Part shown: one piece after another, positions 26,115-32,406 of the stretch | How positions within the stretch are numbered: position 1 is the first letter of the stretch | Layout: every line of letters begins with the position of its first letter | Assembly (NCBI RefSeq): GCF_000737335.2 | Contig: NZ_JMCC02000020.1 | Span: 32,967 to 96,966, forward strand | DNA: 64,000 bases | Direction of reading: 5' to 3' | Origin: Enhygromyxa salina | GTDB lineage: Bacteria > Myxococcota_A > Polyangia > Nannocystales > Nannocystaceae | The notes under the pieces: generated by a model | The model's input: the letters and a program-made list of their open reading frames with translations, nothing else | What the model was told of the DNA's origin: nothing | Database searches by the model: none | Program-made: the position numbers and the translations under genes

Positions 26115-26284
26115 ATTGAGGAGCGCAGATCTGCTGGGTCCAGGAATGTGCCAACGAGCAGACCCACGAAATACGTGTCCCAGGTTCTATGTGGCCTTTG
26201 GCCTTTGCCCTTGGCTGTTATTGGAGGCGGTATTGGCAACAATCTGAAGAGCGCACTGATTGCCGCGCCATCCCACACCTTGAA

Positions 26285-27268
26285 TCAGCGCCAGACGGTG
26301 ACCCAGGCGTTGTCGCGCGAGACATCATTGGCGATCGTCGACGATCGGTCGCAGGCCAGCGACGCGAACGGGTTTGGGGCTGGAGGGCGAACCTGCGTCA
26401 CGCCAACGGAGGTCAGCAGCCGGGCCTCGGCGGCGGCCTCCCACGACCGGTAGCTCGTGATCACGAAGGGGACGCCCGAGCCGCGCAGCTCGAGGATTGT
26501 TGCTTCCCAGCTGGGGTAGAGGTGGAGTCCGCAGTGGTAGCCAATAATGAGGTCCGGGCGGCCGAACTCGCTCCATAGCTTGCGGCGATAGAGCCCGGTT
26601 CGAGCGCGGAGCTTGACCGGCGAATTGGCGGGCCTGGGATCGGGGTCGGGCGAGTCGTCGAGCCTTGGGCCGACCAGCGTGAGCTCGAAGCGGGTCCCAG
26701 GGAACAGCCGAGCGAGGGTCGCCCACAGCGCGGCCGGGACCTCGCGTTCGCGCTTGGCGGCTGCCATCACGTGGATCGTGAGGACCCCGGCTTGGGCCGC
26801 CCGCGCTGGGATGCCGAGGTCCACGAGCGCGCGCGCGAGGGTCAGCGGGCGGGTCGCCAGGTCGGTCAGCAGGCGCCGCCGGGCCCCGACGATGTTGGCC
26901 TCGAGGAGGTCGTCCCAGCTGGCGAGGTCGTCGATCCGAGCGCGATGGATCCGCTCGACGAGCGTCGCTACCAGCGTGTTACGCAGCCCCTTCGCCACCA
27001 ACGCGGCGTCCTCTGCGTTCGCCCGCAGGTCGGCGCAGACGAGGTCGTGCCAGCGGGCGTCGACCTGCTGGTGAGCCTCGCCGCAGTAGCTCACGCCACC
27101 ACACGCGGCGCAGGCCCTCGCCGATGGGAGCCCGCAGACGAGGCACGCCGCGGCAGCGTTGGCGTTGCCGAGCCTTGGCGGATCACGCTGCACAGCCGGC
27201 GACGGCGAGAGTCGGGCGATCTTCTCGAGCTCGGAGACCTGGATGGGATAGTCGAGCAGCGGCGGCAC
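26285..27268 (-). CDS. MYND zinc-finger protein with MSS51-like C-terminal domain
   Basis: The protein has 327 residues. Residues ~42-80 form a MYND-type finger: CLVCG, CAACGGVSYCG, then HQQVDARWHDLVC, giving the C-x2-C ... C-x2-C ... YC-x3-HQ ... H-x3-C ligand order. Residues ~160-305 resemble the C-terminal domain of eukaryotic MSS51/ZMYND proteins (FELTLVGPRL, LIIGYHCGLHLYPSW, LELRGSGVPFVITSYRSWEAAAE). MYND fingers bind proline-rich peptides in eukaryotes. The bacterial function is unknown. It has no signal peptide and is likely cytosolic. It is transcribed leftward, 128 bases after the acyltransferase gene ends. Confidence 0.8.
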   Translation of the reverse strand: MPPLLDYPIQVSELEKIARLSPSPAVQRDPPRLGNANAAAACLVCGLPSARACAACGGVSYCGEAHQQVDARWHDLVCADLRANAEDAALVAKGLRNTLVATLVERIHRARIDDLASWDDLLEANIVGARRRLLTDLATRPLTLARALVDLGIPARAAQAGVLTIHVMAAAKREREVPAALWATLARLFPGTRFELTLVGPRLDDSPDPDPRPANSPVKLRARTGLYRRKLWSEFGRPDLIIGYHCGLHLYPSWEATILELRGSGVPFVITSYRSWEAAAEARLLTSVGVTQVRPPAPNPFASLACDRSSTIANDVSRDNAWVTVWR

Positions 27269-27396
27269 GGGGGGAGAGTAGTGGATCGAGACCCCGTCAC
27301 CCGATGACGTTCGACGTGCGCTCGTCGGCCGCTATCGTGGCGCGTGTCTGTCGGTCATCGCGGTCGTTCGCACCGAACGCCAGCGGTCTGTGATGA

Positions 27397-28698
27397 CTAC
27401 TGATCCAAGCGCATGATCGCGTCGTAGATCGCGCGGCGTTCGTCGGCCAGGCGCCCGGCGAGCTCCGCCTGCGTCGTGATCACCCACAGCCCGCGCGCAC
27501 GATCGATCAGATCGGCGACCCGCTCGCTGAACAGCAACGCGGCGAAGCCAACCAGCGGCAGGGCCAGCAGCGCGAGCAGCCCCCATGGCCACGCCAGCGC
27601 GACACCAAGCCCAACGCTGATCACGATCCAGTTGAGCGGAAACAACAGCAGTCCGCCGATCAGCTTGATCGTGGCGATCACCGCCTCTTCCTGCTTGGCG
27701 ATGCGCCGGCTCAGCCAACCGACAAGACGATACGCCGGGTAGTGGGTGAGGATCCCGAGCAAGGCCGGGCCAAGCAGCAGCGGCATCACGAGGACGTGGC
27801 GCAGCACATACTTGCGGATCGCAGGCCGCGGGATCGCGGCGGGGTGATCCAGCGGCAGCCCCAGCATCGACATCTGCGCCGCGTAGCTGCGCACGCGCTC
27901 CGCGAGCTGCTCGAGCGGCGCGGGGGCCTGCTCGCGCAAGCGTTGGTAGCCGTCAACGAGCCGCCGCCGCACGTCAAAGCTCTCGAGGGCCGACTCGCCC
28001 GCGTCCTTGCGCGCGCCCGACAGGATCAGCGCCGCGTGCTCGGCCAGACGCAGCGCCTGGGCGTCTTCGGCCTGCAGCGTGACCTGGCCCAGCGCCGCCG
28101 TGATCGCAGCGTTGAGGGCTTCAACGTCCTTGGCCGAGGCGCGCAGCTGGTCATCGAGCTCGAGCTGCGGCGTGATGATTGGCTCGCCGTAGATCAGCAG
28201 CGCGTCGCTGCGAAACGTGGCCTTGCGGCTGTAGTCGATCCCAACTGGCACGATCCGAACGCTGACCTCACGGCTGGCGCTGGCGGCGATCCGTGCGGCG
28301 CCCGTCTTGAGCGGCTTGAGCTTTGGATCGCTGTGGGTCGTGCCCTCGGGGAACAGCGCCAGCACCTTCCCGCCGGCCAGCAGCGCGATCGACTGCATGA
28401 TGACCTCGCGGTTCTTGCTCGGGTCCGCGCCGTCTTGGGTCCGGTAGACGGGCAAGCACTCGAACCCACGCACGAAGTGCTTGATGAGCGGCGTGCGAAA
28501 CAGCGGCGCCTTGGCCAAGAAGGTCACCGGTCGCGGCGACTCGCACAGGATGAACAAGGGATCGAGCAGCCCGTTGGGGTGGTTGAGCACGTAGAGCAGC
28601 GGGCCGTCCACAGGCACCCGCCCGGCGTCGACGTTGTCGATCCGGCGAAAGAAGATCCGCAGCAAGAGCCGGGACAGGGCAGTCAAGAACGCGCGCAT
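27397..28698 (-). CDS. PlsC-type 1-acyl-glycerol-phosphate acyltransferase
   Basis: The protein has 433 residues from ATG 28698. Residues ~1-25 are hydrophobic. The acyltransferase motifs are in order: NHPNGLLDPLF (HX4D, near residue 42), then FEC-LPVYRTQDG, FPEGTTHSDPKL and IVPVGIDYS. This places it among enzymes that acylate lysophospholipid at the inner membrane. The C-terminal ~170 residues are an extension with three or four hydrophobic helices (VLVMPLLLGPALLGILTHYP, LIGGLLLFPLNWIVISVGLG), as seen in longer bacterial PlsC-like proteins. It stands alone; the upstream region is short and shows no clear promoter. Confidence 0.9.
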   Translation of the reverse strand: MRAFLTALSRLLLRIFFRRIDNVDAGRVPVDGPLLYVLNHPNGLLDPLFILCESPRPVTFLAKAPLFRTPLIKHFVRGFECLPVYRTQDGADPSKNREVIMQSIALLAGGKVLALFPEGTTHSDPKLKPLKTGAARIAASASREVSVRIVPVGIDYSRKATFRSDALLIYGEPIITPQLELDDQLRASAKDVEALNAAITAALGQVTLQAEDAQALRLAEHAALILSGARKDAGESALESFDVRRRLVDGYQRLREQAPAPLEQLAERVRSYAAQMSMLGLPLDHPAAIPRPAIRKYVLRHVLVMPLLLGPALLGILTHYPAYRLVGWLSRRIAKQEEAVIATIKLIGGLLLFPLNWIVISVGLGVALAWPWGLLALLALPLVGFAALLFSERVADLIDRARGLWVITTQAELAGRLADERRAIYDAIMRLDQ

Positions 28699-28822
28699 GG
28701 TCAGGAGCCCGTGGTGTAGTCCACCGTGTCGTCGCTCGCAGGAATCATTCGGGAGTTCTCTATCACACGTCTCCAGAGCTCCGACCTGCGCTCTCGACAC
28801 AGTGCTTCCGCCGGTGACAACG

Positions 28823-29635
28823 TCATCGTCGGCAGCGCCAGCCGGTTCGTCGAACGGTCGCTGTCGCGAGATCGATCGCATCGACGTCGAGCGCCGCGTC
28901 GCCCAGGTCGATCACGAAGAAGGTGGATCCCGCGAGCGCCGCGAAGCGCCGGCCTTGTTGATCGACCGCAACATCGCGCAGCCAGCCGAAGCGGCGCTCG
29001 GACACGACGCACAGCGCGTTGCCATGGCGGGTCGACATCAGCGAGAGCTGCCAGTGACGACTCAGCTGGGCCGGGAGCGCGAACGCGTCACCGGCCTCGT
29101 TGGCGCTCGCCGGACCCCAGCTCAGCGAACCAACCCAGAGATCCGTTGGACCCGTAGCCGGCCTCGGCAGTAGCGCGTCGCGGCTGGCCTGGGGCGCCGG
29201 GCCGTGCAGTCGGATGCTCCCGTCGCTCGGAGGTGGCGGCGTCACGATCCCGATCCGGCTCAAGCTCGCGTCCGTGCGCTGAAGCTGCTCTGGTTGGGCT
29301 GGCGGGAGTTCGTGGGCGGTCCAGGTCGGGTTGGCGTCGACGCTCGCCGTGCGCACGGAGCTCGAGAACACGCTGCCATCGCTGCACAAGACCACCAGCT
29401 GGTCGGCATGTAGCTCGACGTCGAGGGTGATCTCGCATGGACCGTGAAGCGACCCGTCTGCGACCCACTCACCGTCATGCACGACGAACAGCGTGAGCTC
29501 GGGGCCTGGGCCGGCGAGGTAGATGTGATCCGAGCTCAGCGCGAGCCCGGTCGCCGCGACGACTGGCGGGCTCGGTAGACAAGCGGTCGTGCTCGACAGC
29601 CACAGGGCCGCGCAGATCAACGTCCAGCGGCGCAT
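28823..29635 (-). CDS. Lipoprotein A, possible immunity protein of the DUF4329 module
   Basis: The protein has 270 residues. ATG 29635 begins a lipoprotein signal (ICAALWLSSTTAC). The start codon shares its first base with the stop of the DUF4329 gene (TGATG), so translation is coupled. The rest is beta-rich and propeller-like: SDHIYLAGPGPELTLFVV, LHGPCEITLDVELHADQLVVLCSDGS, and a WRC-ending tail. It is a paralogue of the lipoprotein at 30531-31403: same length class, same GPC...LxxLC(S/A)DG motif and same C-terminal W-R-C ending. Being outer-surface anchored and tied to a putative toxin gene makes it the best immunity candidate (inference). Confidence 0.75.
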   Translation of the reverse strand: MRRWTLICAALWLSSTTACLPSPPVVAATGLALSSDHIYLAGPGPELTLFVVHDGEWVADGSLHGPCEITLDVELHADQLVVLCSDGSVFSSSVRTASVDANPTWTAHELPPAQPEQLQRTDASLSRIGIVTPPPPSDGSIRLHGPAPQASRDALLPRPATGPTDLWVGSLSWGPASANEAGDAFALPAQLSRHWQLSLMSTRHGNALCVVSERRFGWLRDVAVDQQGRRFAALAGSTFFVIDLGDAALDVDAIDLATATVRRTGWRCRR

Positions 29636-30459
29636 CAAAACCGGGGTAGCGCCCTTGCCGGGGTCTCGCGCTCCCAAACCGTGGGCCCGGTGCCTTTGCT
29701 GTGCTTGCCGACCTCGCTCCAGGACGGCCCCGGCGACTTGTTGCCGTTGTCGACGCGATACTCGCTCATGGACGGGCGATCCGGGCCGAACAACACGTCC
29801 TTGCTCGTTCCGCTGATCACATAATGCTGGGTCAGGTTGAAGCGATTGAAATACTCACGAAAGCCGGTGTGGTCAGTCGCGCTGGCCCTCGTCGTCGTGC
29901 CCTCGCCCGCGGGACCGTGGGTGTGAACGGTAGCGACCGCCTGCGGGGGCGGTTTGGGGATGTTGTTGCCCAGGTCCTTGACCAGCGAGTATGGCTTTTG
30001 ATTGGTGTCTGTCGCAGCGTTTGGATTGACGACCCAGTACGGTTGCGGTCCGCGGAACACCGACGTATGTGCGTAGCGCTTGTCATTTTCGACGATATAG
30101 CTGAAGTACTCGCGGCCGTCGGCGATCGATTTCGACACGTATGCGCTGCCAAACGCCTGGGCGGCGCGGCGAATGAACCGGTGCTTGCTGCCGATGCTCT
30201 TGCCGGCGGCCATGTCGGCTTCGCTGGTCCCGTCGACGAACTGGCCGGTCACGGCCTCGTGGTTGCTCGCGGCTTGCGGCGGCTGTTGCCAGGGCTCGTT
30301 GCCGAGGTTGTCAGGCCTGCGGGTCAGCATCCACTCATTGATAGCCTGCTGGGATGGGCTTGCCGGCGGTTGGGACTGCGTCGGAGCGGCCGCAAAGTTC
30401 GGGCGACTGGGAGCTGAAGCGACCTTCATTGGTATTCGAAGCAGGGCCAGGCTCGTCAT
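29635..30459 (-). CDS. DUF4329/JAB-like putative toxin or processing peptidase
   Basis: The protein has 274 residues from ATG 30459. Residues 1-~90 are a Pro/Gln-rich, poorly structured leader without a standard signal peptide. Residues ~95-230 match DUF4329-type JAB-fold domains: REYFSYIVENDKRYAHT, then the metal motif in VATVHTHGPAGEG followed by SATDH (H-x-H ... S-x2-D) and FNLTQHYVISGTSKDVLF. These domains occur at the C-terminus of Rhs/polymorphic toxins and in contact-dependent systems, and a JAMM-type zinc hydrolase activity is suspected for them. Here it is free-standing between two paralogous lipoproteins. TATCGT lies 6 bases before the ATG. Confidence 0.7.
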   Translation of the reverse strand: MTSLALLRIPMKVASAPSRPNFAAAPTQSQPPASPSQQAINEWMLTRRPDNLGNEPWQQPPQAASNHEAVTGQFVDGTSEADMAAGKSIGSKHRFIRRAAQAFGSAYVSKSIADGREYFSYIVENDKRYAHTSVFRGPQPYWVVNPNAATDTNQKPYSLVKDLGNNIPKPPPQAVATVHTHGPAGEGTTTRASATDHTGFREYFNRFNLTQHYVISGTSKDVLFGPDRPSMSEYRVDNGNKSPGPSWSEVGKHSKGTGPTVWERETPARALPRF

Positions 30460-30465
30460 CCGCCC

Positions 30466-30471
30466 ACGATA
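30466..30471 (-). promoter_or_regulatory. -10-like TATCGT box, leaderless-type
   Basis: On the minus strand TATCGT ends 6 bases before ATG 30459, with no Shine-Dalgarno between. No good -35 is visible. It fits the pattern at other genes in the window. Confidence 0.35.
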
Positions 30472-30530
30472 GCAACAGACACCGCGCGCGCACCACGACT
30501 CTCGAGTCGGGTATGAGGCCAACCCGCGCA

Positions 30531-31403
30531 TCACAACTGCCTGCAGCGGACCCACGGGTGGAGTCGACGACCGCCGCGTGGGCCGAAGGCGCCCGCGAAC
30601 GCCCGGCCGTTTGGGTCTCGATGGACATGGATGATCGAGGTGCGACCCCGACGGTCGACGAGGGTCGCGGCGACCGCTTCGTCGTAGGCCGGGAGCGTGA
30701 GATCGGTGACGATGCTGTCGCGTGCCCGGATCGCGCAGCTCAACATGGCCTGCGGACTGCTCACGACCAACTCGGGGCCGCGACGCAAGCCCACGGTATG
30801 GGCCGAGAACGGCTCGAAGGCGATGAAGGTGGCGAGGCCGAGCTGCTCCGGTCCGCCGCGCTCGGGTCCGCGGAAGCGATCGAGGGTCGCGGCGTGTTCC
30901 GCTGCGACGTCCGAGTGCGACGCGAGGACGTGAAGCTCGGCTTCGCTGGTGACGCCGAGCAGCATTGCGTCGCTGCGCTGGAAGGCGACGAACGAGGCGT
31001 CGCGGACGGGCAGCTCGCGCCACGCGTCGGCCGGCGGACTCTGGTGATCGCCGGGCTCGGCGATGGCAAAGCTGCGACCGTCGGCACACAGCGCGAACAG
31101 CTCGTGGTTCCAGATCTCGAGGTCGACATGAGATCCACACGGCCCGTCGAGCTCACGCGGATGTGCGCGCGCCAAGCCGTCGCGTTGCGAGACCGCCAAC
31201 ACCCACAGCTGCCCGGCCTCGGCGACGAACAGCTGCCCGCCGCCCGACGCCATGGCGATCGCCACCGGCGCTCGGGTCGGCGGCGCTCCACGGCAAGCGA
31301 TGAGGCTCAGGCCGAGCAGCAGCGTCGACGCAATCGTACCCCGTGTGATCCTGCCCGATCGGCTCGCGCCAGTGCCCCGTCGAAGCTCGCTAAGGCTGCT
31401 CAT
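30531..31403 (-). CDS. Lipoprotein B, paralogue of lipoprotein A
   Basis: The protein has 290 residues from ATG 31403. An unusually long basic leader (RRGTGASRSGRITRG) precedes the hydrophobic core and lipobox LGLSLIAC. The mature part mirrors lipoprotein A: GQLFVAEAGQLWVLAV, LDGPCGSHVDLEIWNHELFALCADG, and an ending WVRC close to the stop. It ends 71 bases before the DUF4329 gene on the same strand. A second immunity-like copy upstream of a toxin is common in polymorphic toxin loci, where orphan immunity genes accumulate. No toxin gene is left upstream of this copy; only a non-coding stretch with a gene scrap is found. Confidence 0.75.
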   Translation of the reverse strand: MSSLSELRRGTGASRSGRITRGTIASTLLLGLSLIACRGAPPTRAPVAIAMASGGGQLFVAEAGQLWVLAVSQRDGLARAHPRELDGPCGSHVDLEIWNHELFALCADGRSFAIAEPGDHQSPPADAWRELPVRDASFVAFQRSDAMLLGVTSEAELHVLASHSDVAAEHAATLDRFRGPERGGPEQLGLATFIAFEPFSAHTVGLRRGPELVVSSPQAMLSCAIRARDSIVTDLTLPAYDEAVAATLVDRRGRTSIIHVHRDPNGRAFAGAFGPRGGRRLHPWVRCRQL

Positions 31404-32014
31404 CGTCGCAATCGACCGCGGTCACCGCTGGGGGTGTACCACGGCAGACGGTGCTGGTCAGCGCGGGGCCTCGATTCGGGGCTAGGTGGTCGGGGGCGCG
31501 GCGTCGTGATCCGCCGGCTGTCGGCGATCGAGCAGATGCCGTGGTATGACATGGCACCACGCCCGCGGAGCGTCGCTGTCGCTGCCCGCGGCAGCCCCGC
31601 GCTCTCAACCGCGGTGCCCCCTCAGATCGATGCGAGGCGTCGGCGAGCCGTTCGCCACCTCCCCGTCCGGCTCGACCTTCTCGGCCACGCAGCAACTCGT
31701 GCCCGCCGCACCGTGAGACTGGGCAAGATCCATTCGCCTGGGTCCGGCTTGGAGTTGCTGGCCTTGTTGCTCCCCGCAGACTTGCGGGGCCGCAGTGTGC
31801 ACGTAGCTGGGAATCGAGAGACTTGACGTTTGACGCAATATCGTCGCTCGCCTGCGCCCCTGCGGGAGCTACCTCAGTCGCATGGTGAATCCAACCGGAT
31901 TGCTTGCGGCGGTCAGCGCTCGCCTGATTGGGACGACTGAGTCCACCGTCCTTGTCCCTCATCTGGCGCAGGGTTTTCAGTTGTATATGGCTTCGCCTCT
32001 GCTACGGGGGCTCC
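31404..32014. other. 611-base stretch without a clear gene; decayed DNA
   Basis: No frame here has convincing coding character. Positions 31482-31520 are a 39-base copy (36 identical) of the last 13 codons, stop included, of the NACHT-like gene (32407-32445), in the same orientation. This is probably the trace of a lost paralogue. A minus-strand open frame (31605-31838) is of doubtful quality. The stretch is less GC-rich towards 31850-32010. Confidence 0.55.
31482..31520 (-). repeat. Copy of the 3' end of the NACHT-like gene
   Basis: It matches 32407-32445 at 36 of 39 positions, including the TAG stop codon. Homology stops abruptly on the upstream side. It is direct in orientation with its partner, 925 bases away. 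It looks like the relic of a duplicated gene or of a recombination event. Confidence 0.7.
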
Positions 32015-32278
32015 ATGACCGAGCCCGCACCCCACTCTCGACGTCTGCATATATTCGCCATGATTGTGAAAGGGCTCGTTCGGTACGGATGGATCCCTCT
32101 CATCGGGGTGCTGTTGATCGTCGGCCTAATGGAGTGGGCTCCGTGGAAAACATTGCTGGCGATCGGAATTGCCGGGGCCCTCGTCATCGCCCTCTCTCCA
32201 ATGATGCTTGGGGTTGCAGGGGCGCTCGAGAGCCGGCGGCAGCGGATGACGCAATCGAACACGCCGCCTCCAGACTGA
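32015..32278 (+). CDS. Small membrane protein, unknown
   Basis: The protein has 87 residues from ATG 32015, preceded by a GGGGG-rich segment that may serve as ribosome binding site. Residues ~12-38 (IVKGLVRYGWIPLIGVLLIVGLMEW) and ~42-67 (LLAIGIAGALVIALSPMMLG) form two membrane helices, with a basic stretch between leader and first helix and a polar tail. I recognise no family. It converges with the NACHT-like ATPase gene. It might be an accessory of the neighbouring toxin-like locus, but nothing shows that. Confidence 0.55.
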   Translation: MTEPAPHSRRLHIFAMIVKGLVRYGWIPLIGVLLIVGLMEWAPWKTLLAIGIAGALVIALSPMMLGVAGALESRRQRMTQSNTPPPD

Positions 32279-32406
32279 GCGCACAACCCCGCAACGCAGC
32301 CTTCGGATGCGAGAGGTCGTGCAGAAAGGCGGATGACGATGATGTTTGCACGACTCCTCCAACTCTCTTGCGCCGGGTTTGCGTTCCTCGCTATCGGCGC
32401 TCTAGG

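Noticed and set aside
26093..26278. 61-codon minus-strand frame upstream of the orphan fragment
   Set aside because: It overlaps the better-supported fragment in another frame, lacks a start signal and has an unremarkable composition.
31605..31838. 77-codon minus-strand frame in the gene-free stretch
   Set aside because: No start signal, no family and no neighbour logic; the DNA around it looks degraded.
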